A stretch of DNA of 64,000 bases from Alphaproteobacteria bacterium. Its GTDB lineage: Bacteria; Pseudomonadota; Alphaproteobacteria; Thalassobaculales; Thalassobaculaceae. The notes beneath the pieces are model-generated. The model saw nothing but the letters and a program-made list of their open reading frames with translations. It did no database searches and was not told the origin of the DNA. Each line of letters starts with the position of its first letter. The stretch's first letter is position 1. Where the stretch lies: positions 1-64,000 of the forward strand of contig JANSYS010000019.1 of NCBI GenBank assembly GCA_024742275.1, given 5' to 3'. The position numbers were made by a program, and so were the translations under genes. Shown piece after piece: positions 10,181 to 19,516 of the stretch.

Positions 10181-10906
10181 TCAATTTGTAAGCGAATTTG
10201 TACCCACAAACTTACTAGTCATTCGTTTTTCTAAAATAAATATTATGATTAAGTATAATATTACTGCAACCAAAGCAAATGCGCTTTGAGTATAACCATC
10301 AACTGTTGGTGTAGCTATACCCGCGACAATTACAGAAACTAAAACTACTATTTTCCACAGTCCGGGAAGTTTTTTTATATCAATTTCACTTCTAAAATAA
10401 AGAAGACCAATTATAGGAATTTGTGACAAAAGAGCTAAAACATTAGTTAAGGTACCTTCAGTATTAACAAGTTCATCAATTGACCATATATTTTCAATAA
10501 CTCCATAATTGAACCCTGCAAAAGTGTCTAAACTTAATTGAATGATATTATTTAGTATAATGAAAAGAGTTGTTATTGAAAATAAAAAACTTCGTTTAAA
10601 AATAGTTAACAAATCTACTTTTTTTCCTGTTTTCGTCCCAAAACCTTTTTTAGCGTCAAATAGAATAGTTGGGAAAAGAACAAATATTGTTGAAGAAGTT
10701 GACAAAAAAAATAGAAGAAGACACAATAATAATACGTAAAATCCAGGTACTAATTGTAATAAATTAAGTTCAACAACTTGTTTACGTAATAATTCTATAA
10801 AAATTATTGAAATTATTGAACAAATAAGTAATTTCAAATAATAATCACGTTGAATAAGATACGCTTTTTTAATACCTAAAGTTTCATTTAAATTTAACAT
10901 TATCAA
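10181..10906 (-). CDS. tatC: Sec-independent protein translocase TatC (Ycf43)
   Basis: A 241-residue multi-helix membrane protein. The C-terminal half matches TatC: LSQIPIIGLLYFRS, then KLPGLWKIVVLVSVIVAGI, then ATPTVDGYTQSAFA. TatC forms the receptor of the twin-arginine pathway that exports folded proteins across the thylakoid. The N-terminal part is divergent. The petA-tatC neighbourhood is known from red-lineage plastids. Confidence 0.88.
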   Translation of the reverse strand: MIMLNLNETLGIKKAYLIQRDYYLKLLICSIISIIFIELLRKQVVELNLLQLVPGFYVLLLCLLLFFLSTSSTIFVLFPTILFDAKKGFGTKTGKKVDLLTIFKRSFLFSITTLFIILNNIIQLSLDTFAGFNYGVIENIWSIDELVNTEGTLTNVLALLSQIPIIGLLYFRSEIDIKKLPGLWKIVVLVSVIVAGIATPTVDGYTQSAFALVAVILYLIIIFILEKRMTSKFVGTNSLTN

Positions 10907-10935
10907 ATAGTTACATATTAGAGAGATCGGCCTTT

Positions 10936-11424
10936 TTATTTCATATCTTTTAATAAAATAAGAGTACGTCGTAAAAATTCAACATCTTCTTGAAGTATAA
11001 TTATTCGAGAATTTAACAATAAATCAACTTTTTGTGAGTCTTTTTTATTTTCAACTTCGTCAATTTTATTATCTAATTGAGCTTTCTTTTCATCATACAA
11101 TTCAGAAAGTTTATCAATTGAAAGATTCGGTCCCATTTCATAAATTTTCTTTGCATATAAATAAACTCCTGTCTCATTGTTAGAATTATCATTTTCAAGC
11201 CCTTTATTAGATACAACAAAAACTCCTTCTTGTACTATAAAAACAAACTTTTCTGACTTGTTTTCAAAAACCGTTTCAACTTCAACAAAATTATTTTCGA
11301 CTTTACCCATCAAATCTTGATGTTTATCATAAATTTCTGCAACACCATTCCTTAAATGAACTTTTACTCTTGTTGCATTTTTTTGGGTAGTAGTATATTC
11401 TGGTGTTGATAATAAAAATAGCAT
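10936..11424 (-). CDS. Conserved-looking 162-residue protein, weakly similar to ATP synthase epsilon
   Basis: Not firmly recognised. The N-terminal 80 residues form short beta-like stretches (NATRVKVHLRNGVAEIY, DKHQDLMGKVEN, KFVFIVQEGVFVVSN). Their spacing recalls the epsilon/AtpE beta-sandwich, including the histidine-leucine turn and the late glycine strand. Residues 100-162 are charged and helical, possibly a coiled coil. It lies 29 bases upstream of tatC on the same strand, so they are probably co-transcribed. The usual atpE is missing behind atpB in this window, so this ORF could be a very divergent epsilon or a separate paralogue. Confidence 0.5.
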   Translation of the reverse strand: MLFLLSTPEYTTTQKNATRVKVHLRNGVAEIYDKHQDLMGKVENNFVEVETVFENKSEKFVFIVQEGVFVVSNKGLENDNSNNETGVYLYAKKIYEMGPNLSIDKLSELYDEKKAQLDNKIDEVENKKDSQKVDLLLNSRIIILQEDVEFLRRTLILLKDMK

Positions 11425-11539
11425 ATTTAATTTTCTTTTCTGTAATCTTAACTATAAAAAGACCAATAATGAAATTATTTTCATAATGTTACGGTAAAAA
11501 AATAACTCTTTCTTAAAAAATTAATTTCTTATTTTAATA

Positions 11540-12539
11540 TTATTTACATAATTCAATATCCTCACTACCAATAATGTTAATAAAGTCAGTTCTATTAAAA
11601 TAATTAAAATCTTCTTTTTTAATTGTTACTAATAAATCATAATCAATAGGACCTTTTTTTGTTAAAATTTCTTCAATTCGAATGGCTTGATACGCTAACA
11701 ATTGATTTAAAAAGATCTTAAGCGTACAAACATTCGAAAAAGTTGAAAATTTAATTAATTGTTTTATATAGAAGGTAAGGATCTTAATTAAATCACTGGT
11801 AAATTTATAACGATTATCATTATGTAATAAAAATTCAGTAATAGCTATTAAATCATTGATATTATAATCTTTAAAATATATATGATTTCCAATACGTTAA
11901 GATATTCCTGGATTTGAATTGAAAAAATTATCAATTTCTTTCTTTGCACCCGCAAAAATAATTATTAAATTATTACGTTTATTTTCCATTACTTGGAATA
12001 ATAATTCAATAGCTTATAATCGATAATTACGATCATTATTTGGTTTATATAGATTAAAGGCTTCATTAATAAACAAAATACCCCCTTCTGCTTTTTGTAA
12101 TTGTTCTTTGGTTTTAGGTGCTATATGACCAACGTATTATCTCACTAAGTCCTCTCTTATCACATTTGTTATATGTCCTTTTGTTAAATACCCTAAATTT
12201 CTTAAAACTATTGCTATTTTTGAAGCAACAACGTTTTTTCCAGTACCTTATCGTCCTAGAAAAGCCATTTGTAAACTGGAATTTAAACTTGGTAGTTCTT
12301 GTATTACACGAATTCGATCAAACAATAAAACAGAAGATATTTCTTTAATTTTAGTTTTGACCTCTTTTAATGCAATAAGTTTTTTATTTAAAGTATCACT
12401 TACTTCTGCAATCCCTGTGTTTATAAAAATCTTTAATATCAATAAAATTTTTTTGTATTACAATACAAAACTGTTTTTTAATTTGTTCATCAGTTAAATC
12501 TGGTGATAAAGAAAAAGCCCTTTATTGAATTCTTGTCAT
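11540..12539 (-). pseudogene. cbbX: cbbX (red-type Rubisco activase) pseudogene
   Basis: Near full-length remnant of the AAA+ Rubisco activase. Recognisable segments include FSLSPDLTDEQI at the N-terminus, [36 protein letters not shown] (Walker B follows as ILFINEA), [14 protein letters not shown] and ILTKKGPIDYDLLVTI. Decay is extensive: a stop at codon 6, a frameshift near 12440, and further stops within Walker A, before YVGH, before AIELL and before RIGNH. Walker A is GR*GTGKN instead of GSPGTGKT. Several stops arise from GAA and TCA codons, so simple C-to-U editing could not repair them. In the ancestral order it follows rbcL and rbcS. Confidence 0.95.
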
Positions 12540-12615
12540 ATTTATTTTTTAAGGTTAAAAATATAATAAATTTGATTTTTTAATTAATACTGAAAAAAAT
12601 AAATAAAATTTTATT

Positions 12616-13508
<893 letters not shown>

Positions 13509-13645
13509 TTATCATTAAAATTTTAATAACTATTTTTGAGAACTTTCATCTCTATAAAGTGATAACTTAGTCCATAGTATTTCAGGTGTTAAAATACTTT
13601 AATATTTATTAAGTTTTACCCTCAATTTATCTATTATGATTTATC

Positions 13646-13684
13646 TTAAGAATTAAACATTGGAGATTAATGTTTAATTCTTAA
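13646..13684. terminator. Hairpin at the rps4 3' end
   Basis: Arms of 15-16 bases (13646-13661 and 13669-13684) are perfectly complementary and include the rps4 stop codon. Probable terminator or 3'-end stabiliser of the rps4 transcript. Confidence 0.65.
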
Positions 13685-14367
13685 CGTGAATAATACTCAA
13701 TTACTTTTAATTCATTTATACGTAGTAAAACATCTTTACGATTAATATTAGAAATAATTTTTCCGTGTAATCTTTCTTCATCAACTTCTAGATGAATTGG
13801 TAATAAACTATGGAAACGCGATTTTGTTAAATTTACGCGTTTCATACGTCGTTTAATTAATTTACGCTTTTGTTGTTGCATTTCAAAAGTAGTACTTATA
13901 AGATTCTTTGAACGTTCTCTTTCACGTATAGAAATTTTATCTCCAGGTTTACAAATAAAACTTGGTATTGTTACCAATTTAGTATTCACCAAAATATGAC
14001 CATGATTAATAAGTTGGCGAGCAGCTGGAATTGTTGCAGCAAAACCTAACCTATAAACAATACAATCAAGTCGTGCCTCGAGTAATTCTAAAAGTAATGT
14101 TCCTGTCGCTCCTCTACTATTTTTGGCCTTTTTATAATAAGAAACTAATTGTTTTTCCGTGACACCATAATTAAAACGAATTTTTTGTTTCTCTAACAAA
14201 CGATTTTTATAATCATCAGATAATGAAGTACGTGTTGTGCGTCTTGAAATTGGCTTTCCATGTTGACCTGGAGTTTTTATTCTATTTTTTGCGCTTTTTC
14301 TGGTTAAGCCAGGGAGTAATCCTAATCTTCTTACAATTCTTATTCTTGGACCCGTATATCTTACCAT
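13681..14367 (-). CDS. rps4: 30S ribosomal protein S4
   Basis: A 228-residue primary rRNA-binding protein. The N-terminus MVRYTGPRIRIVRRLG and the S4 domain (LDCIVYRLGFAATIPAARQL, near residues 103-122) are diagnostic. Slightly longer than bacterial S4 because of a basic insertion around residues 155-185. It lies upstream of the rbcL pseudogene on the same strand. Confidence 0.97.
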   Translation of the reverse strand: MVRYTGPRIRIVRRLGLLPGLTRKSAKNRIKTPGQHGKPISRRTTRTSLSDDYKNRLLEKQKIRFNYGVTEKQLVSYYKKAKNSRGATGTLLLELLEARLDCIVYRLGFAATIPAARQLINHGHILVNTKLVTIPSFICKPGDKISIRERERSKNLISTTFEMQQQKRKLIKRRMKRVNLTKSRFHSLLPIHLEVDEERLHGKIISNINRKDVLLRINELKVIEYYSR

Positions 14368-14455
14368 ATTTATACGATAATATTTATATATTTTAATTAC
14401 TATTTAATAATACCAACCATGTTCAATTTAGTCAAAATTATACAGATTTCAAAAA

Positions 14456-14529
14456 GGTGAAAGACGGGATTTGAACCCGCGAATGATGGAATCACAACCC
14501 ATTGCCTTAACCACTTGGCGACATCCACC
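14456..14529 (-). tRNA. trnH: tRNA-His (GUG)
   Basis: Cloverleaf with anticodon GTG, T-loop TTCAAAT and an encoded extra 5' G paired to a C discriminator, as expected for histidine. One U-U mismatch sits in the acceptor stem. Confidence 0.93.
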
Positions 14530-14556
14530 TATATACTTCAATATCATAACAAAAAA

Positions 14557-15456
14557 CTAAATTTCAGACGAATACATTCGTGTTGATGTTTTTTGAATCG
14601 ATTTATTTATATCAGAATCTAAAATTTGGTATAAATTACACGAAAAGAGTCTATTTATAATAAAAGCACGAAAATATAAAATTCCCAAAGGAAAATAATT
14701 GGAATCAATTAAATGAGTAAAATAATCTTCAGGTATTTGTGTTTTTAACAAATATGCAAAATATTTTTCGCTTTTTTTTATATCATTTCGAATTTTCGTT
14801 TCTTGATGATGTATTATTTTTAATAGTTTATATCTTAATAGATACCAATCTAAAGAACTTGGCAAGAAGAGTAAAATTAATTTGCCAATTTTGCTTTTTT
14901 TATCTTCCATCATTGTAAGAAAGAGAATTTCAGATGTTATAACTGGTGTTTTAAAACGTGAAATTGCATTTTCAGCAGCTTTCTCAAATAGTAGATTCAT
15001 ATCATGTGAGAAGGATATTTTAATATCAAGTTCTGTTTTATTAAAATAATATAAAAGTGAATGTGCAAAAAATGGTATAGGACCAAAAATTTTTTCTGGT
15101 AAGGTTTTTTTACTTACATTATAAGAACTAATCAAATACTTATTAATGATAGATTTTTTTAAACCATACTCATCTAAAATTGTTGTGAGTTCATTGTTTG
15201 AATCCAAAAATGTAAACAATAGAAAATCACAGGAAACTTTTTCTTTTTCAAAAATTTGTGCTAATAATTTTGTACGTAATACTATTTCAAACGCATTACG
15301 TGAAAAAAAATCAAAATAACTAACAGCCGATAAAGAGTAATCAAGCATTGTATAAATATGAAAACGATTTCGTTTTTCTAATTGAATTTGTTTTTTTTTA
15401 TCCAAATTTTCAAAAAATTTGGATTTGTTCTGATTATTTAATATTAAGGTTGTCAT
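14557..15456 (-). CDS. clpN: ClpN: separate N-terminal domain of the ClpC chaperone
   Basis: A 299-residue protein with two diverged Clp N-domain repeats: one around residues 55-110 (FEIVLRTKLLAQIFEKEKVS, then LLFTFL) and one around residues 155-215 (FEKAAENAISRFKTPVITSE, then ILFLTMMED). It has no AAA+ module. The AAA+ part of ClpC is encoded about 27 kb away and lacks this domain, so the two genes look like a fission product. N-domains recruit substrates and adaptors to the Clp protease in the stroma. A basic N-terminal extension of about 50 residues and the C-terminal 80 residues are not recognised. Confidence 0.78.
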   Translation of the reverse strand: MTTLILNNQNKSKFFENLDKKKQIQLEKRNRFHIYTMLDYSLSAVSYFDFFSRNAFEIVLRTKLLAQIFEKEKVSCDFLLFTFLDSNNELTTILDEYGLKKSIINKYLISSYNVSKKTLPEKIFGPIPFFAHSLLYYFNKTELDIKISFSHDMNLLFEKAAENAISRFKTPVITSEILFLTMMEDKKSKIGKLILLFLPSSLDWYLLRYKLLKIIHHQETKIRNDIKKSEKYFAYLLKTQIPEDYFTHLIDSNYFPLGILYFRAFIINRLFSCNLYQILDSDINKSIQKTSTRMYSSEI

Positions 15457-15683
15457 CTTATTTTTAGTTTTTTTTTTTTATGAATTGAAAGAATATAAAA
15501 AAGTAACTTGAATACTGTTTACTAATTTATAATAACTTATATAGAAATTTCAAGAGAATAAATTTATTATTTCTTTCTTTAATACTTAATATTTATTATT
15601 ATAAATTTAAAGCTAACAAAATTATAATAATATACTAAAATTCTTTTTTGGCAAGTAAATATTTATATTAAAAGATAGAAAAA

Positions 15684-16109
15684 ATGGAAATACAAACCAA
15701 CACTAAAATAAATACTAAAAACGTGATAAAAGAAGAAAAAGATAAAAGAAAAATATTACTCATTGAAAGGGAATATTTGAAAACTTCAGTTCAAACAAAA
15801 GAAAAGAAGGACCCAAGTTATATACAAACTGGTGATATTATTCGTATTGGCTATAAAATACCTGAAGGTGAAAAAGAACGTATTCAATTTTATCAAGGGC
15901 TGGTTATTGCTCGAAAAAATCGTTCACTTTCTCAAACAATAACACTTCGTCGTAATATACAAGGTGTTGGCGTTGAGCAGATCTTTCTTTTACATTCGCC
16001 CAAAATTATTTCGATTGTTAAAAAACAATCGTCAAAAATAAGACGCTCGAAACTATATTTTATGCGTAATTTACAAGGTAAAGCAACACGTTTAAAAGTT
16101 AAAAGATAA
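15684..16109 (+). CDS. rpl19: 50S ribosomal protein L19
   Basis: A 141-residue large-subunit protein. The conserved core starts at about residue 48 (IQTGDIIRIGYKIPEGEKER) and continues through FYQGLVIARKN and RRNIQGVGVEQIF to a basic C-terminus. It carries a charged N-terminal extension of about 40 residues beyond the usual length. The first ATG is used, since no later one fits. Confidence 0.95.
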   Translation: MEIQTNTKINTKNVIKEEKDKRKILLIEREYLKTSVQTKEKKDPSYIQTGDIIRIGYKIPEGEKERIQFYQGLVIARKNRSLSQTITLRRNIQGVGVEQIFLLHSPKIISIVKKQSSKIRRSKLYFMRNLQGKATRLKVKR

Positions 16110-16131
16110 AGAAGATTTAAATAATAAAATA

Positions 16132-16215
16132 TGTGTCCGGCTGGGTTCGAACCAGCGATGTTCATATGAAAATGGATTATGAGTCCATTGCCTTCAACCA
16201 CTCGGCCACGAACAC
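16132..16215 (-). tRNA. Class II tRNA with CAU anticodon (identity uncertain)
   Basis: An 84-base gene with a perfect acceptor (GTGTTCG/CGGACAC), serine-like D-arm (GCCGAGTGGTTGAAGGC), anticodon stem ATGGA/TCCAT and loop CTCATAA. It has a 15-base variable arm and a T-arm GCTGG-TTCGAAC-CCAGC. The anticodon is CAU, but a long variable arm belongs to Ser, Leu and Tyr tRNAs. The discriminator is A, not the G usual for serine. The loop equals that of plastid tRNA-Ile(CAU), whose C34 is changed to lysidine, so an Ile2 identity is possible. All stems are intact, so it is unlikely to be a pseudogene. Confidence 0.8.
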
Positions 16216-16228
16216 TTTATTAATTTTA

Positions 16229-16295
16229 TGGAACCTATGGGATTTGAACCCATGTCCATATTATATTATAGAATATGTCGATTCCAAAAGGTCCC
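16229..16295 (-). ncRNA. ssrA: tmRNA-like gene reduced to the tRNA-like domain (no tag reading frame)
   Basis: A 67-base gene. The acceptor arms GGGACCT and AGGTTCC pair (with G-U). The 5' side continues TTTTGGAATCGACAT, matching the hallmark GGAUUCGAC region of bacterial tmRNA, where the D-stem is missing. The 3' side has GGACATGGGTTCAAATCCCAT, the tmRNA T-arm with its GGAC lead. Between them a 6-bp stem (CATATT/AATATG) closes a 9-base loop, where a normal tmRNA has pseudoknots and a tag ORF of hundreds of bases. No normal anticodon arm or D-arm can be drawn. It is either a tag-less tmRNA or a decayed remnant with only the tRNA-like core left. Confidence 0.7.
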
Positions 16296-16334
16296 AAAAT
16301 TTATTTTAGGTGTATACACCTAAAATAAATTTTG
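16295..16334. repeat. 40-bp perfect palindrome after atpB
   Basis: Two 20-base arms meet at 16314/16315 with no loop or mismatch. It lies between the atpB stop and the start of the tmRNA-like gene, all on the minus strand. Probable terminator or 3'-end protector of atpB. Confidence 0.85.
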
Positions 16335-16354
16335 ATCGCAAAAAATGATATTTT

Positions 16355-17782
<1,428 letters not shown>

Positions 17783-17837
17783 TCAGCATCATAATTTAAG
17801 AATTAACCGTATTTCATTTAGATCATAACAAATTAAA

Positions 17838-18347
17838 TTATAATTTTATGCGACGAGTAGTTTTTAACCAGTTCCAAGCTTCAATATATGAATTAGGATC
17901 AATTTTTACTACTTTTGTCCAATAAAAAGTCGCCTTTTGTAAAAGTGATTCAGATAATCCATAGCAATTTTTATCGGCTGCTTTGATACCTTGATAATGA
18001 TAAATAACTGCAATATTATTTAACGCTGAAGTGAATCTAGGGTTTATAAATATAGAAAAATAATAATATTTCAATGCTTTTAAATAATCACCATTTTTTG
18101 AATAAATTAAGCCTATATTGTAAAGTATTATACTACGATCATATAGATCTTCTTCTATTTGTAAAGCTTGATAATAATTATTTAAAGCTTCGGCATATTC
18201 ACCTTCATCTTGCGCTGATAATCCATTTAAATAATACGAAAAAGCTTTTTTTTCTTGTTGAGTTGCAGGAAAAACGCGTAAAATGACATCAGCAATTATA
18301 GTAAATGTTTTATCAATAAAATTATTATTATTTCGAGCCTTTCTCAT
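17838..18347 (-). CDS. ycf3: Photosystem I assembly protein Ycf3
   Basis: A 169-residue TPR protein that chaperones PsaA/PsaB assembly on the stromal side. Three TPR repeats are visible: residues about 35-68 (AFSYYLNGLSAQDEGEYAEAL), 72-105 (YDRSIILYNIGLIYSKNGDY) and 106-150 (INPRFTSALNNIAVIYHYQG). The C-terminus IEAWNWLKTTRR is typical. No intron. Intact, consistent with functional PSI. Confidence 0.97.
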   Translation of the reverse strand: MRKARNNNNFIDKTFTIIADVILRVFPATQQEKKAFSYYLNGLSAQDEGEYAEALNNYYQALQIEEDLYDRSIILYNIGLIYSKNGDYLKALKYYYFSIFINPRFTSALNNIAVIYHYQGIKAADKNCYGLSESLLQKATFYWTKVVKIDPNSYIEAWNWLKTTRRIKL

Positions 18348-18363
18348 ATAACAAAATAAGTAA

Positions 18364-18699
18364 TTAAATTTTTACATCAAAGGTAAAAGGTAATAACCCA
18401 ACAGCACGTGCTTTTCGAATGGATTTTGCAACTAAACGTTGTTGTTGAGGAGTTATACGTGTTTTTCGACGTGGACGAATTTTTCCATATTTTGTTAAAA
18501 ATGCTTGTAATAATTTTACATTTTTATAATCAATATTATTATCAAATTTTCTTAGTAACAATATATATTGAAGACTTTTTTTGAAATTTTTTTCTAAATC
18601 TGGTTTGTTTTTAGGACGTAAACATTGTTGCCAATTAATTCGTTTCTTTTTTGTTACTTTCGATTTAGTTTTATTTCGAGATTCGTATGTTGTTGTCAT
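18364..18699 (-). CDS. rps18: 30S ribosomal protein S18
   Basis: A 111-residue protein. The conserved core is at the C-terminus ([19 protein letters not shown], then [20 protein letters not shown]). The N-terminal 45 residues form a lysine-rich extension not usual in bacteria. It is 15 bases downstream of rpl33, forming the standard rpl33-rps18 pair. Confidence 0.96.
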   Translation of the reverse strand: MTTTYESRNKTKSKVTKKKRINWQQCLRPKNKPDLEKNFKKSLQYILLLRKFDNNIDYKNVKLLQAFLTKYGKIRPRRKTRITPQQQRLVAKSIRKARAVGLLPFTFDVKI

Positions 18700-18714
18700 A
18701 TAAAAAGATTATAT

Positions 18715-18909
18715 TTATTTAATTTCTTTATGAATTGTATGTTTATTACAGTAGCGACAATATTTTGAAATTTCTAATTTATCTGGAGTGTTACGTCGAT
18801 TTTTTGAACTTAAATAACGTGATACCCCATATGATCGTTTGTTATTATTTTCTCGACATTCTGTACACTCTAATGTAATTACAATGCGAGGTCCTTTATT
18901 TTTTGCCAT
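18715..18909 (-). CDS. rpl33: 50S ribosomal protein L33
   Basis: A 64-residue protein. It begins [19 protein letters not shown] and ends with a [12 protein letters not shown] zinc-ribbon half, so two CxxC pairs are kept. Paired with rps18. Confidence 0.96.
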   Translation of the reverse strand: MAKNKGPRIVITLECTECRENNNKRSYGVSRYLSSKNRRNTPDKLEISKYCRYCNKHTIHKEIK

Positions 18910-19100
18910 ATTTTTTTATTATTATCATTATTTCAACGAAAGATATTATATCTCTTATTAAAAGTTATTATATATAATATAATACCATTAATTTAATCTC
19001 TTTCATAACAAGCTATTTTTTTTAGTAATTAATAATTGCGAATAGTATTAGATTTAAAGTAAAATGTTATATTAACAAATTGTAAATTAAAATATTAAAA

Positions 19101-19397
19101 ATGAATAAAAAACAAAGAAATAGAAAAATAGTATTACAAAATAAACGTAATCGTATTATCAATCGTCGTTATAGTTCTACAATAAAAACTTGCTACAAAC
19201 TAGCCAACAATATTATTCATTCATACAAACTAGAAGAAGAATCACTTAAAAAAGAAATATATAAAGTAGAATTAAAAAAAATTATTAGTCTTTTATATAG
19301 TTTTATTGATAAAGGAGTGAAAAAAAAAGTGCTTCATAAAAATACAGCAGCTCGAAAAAAATCGACTCTGGGAAAAATATTTAATCATCTTAAATGA
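19101..19397 (+). CDS. rps20: 30S ribosomal protein S20
   Basis: A 98-residue basic helical protein. The family ending (FIDKGVKKKVLHKNTAARKK, near residues 70-90) is diagnostic. It lies upstream of rpoB, the usual red-lineage position. Confidence 0.94.
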   Translation: MNKKQRNRKIVLQNKRNRIINRRYSSTIKTCYKLANNIIHSYKLEEESLKKEIYKVELKKIISLLYSFIDKGVKKKVLHKNTAARKKSTLGKIFNHLK

Positions 19398-19516
19398 TAA
19401 AAGATAAAATGTATATCTTTTGTCTTTATTAGAACATAATATAGTATTTTTTGTGTTTTTAATTAGTTCCATATAGATAATAATAATATTAACCAATAAC
19501 AATATATATCATCCAA

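Noticed and set aside
16132-16215. Ordinary tRNA-Ser call for the class II tRNA
   Set aside because: The anticodon is clearly CAU with an intact 5-bp stem and 7-base loop, and the discriminator is A rather than G.
16229-16295. Ordinary or degenerate tRNA
   Set aside because: No D-stem or normal 7-base anticodon loop can be drawn, while both tmRNA-specific stretches are present.
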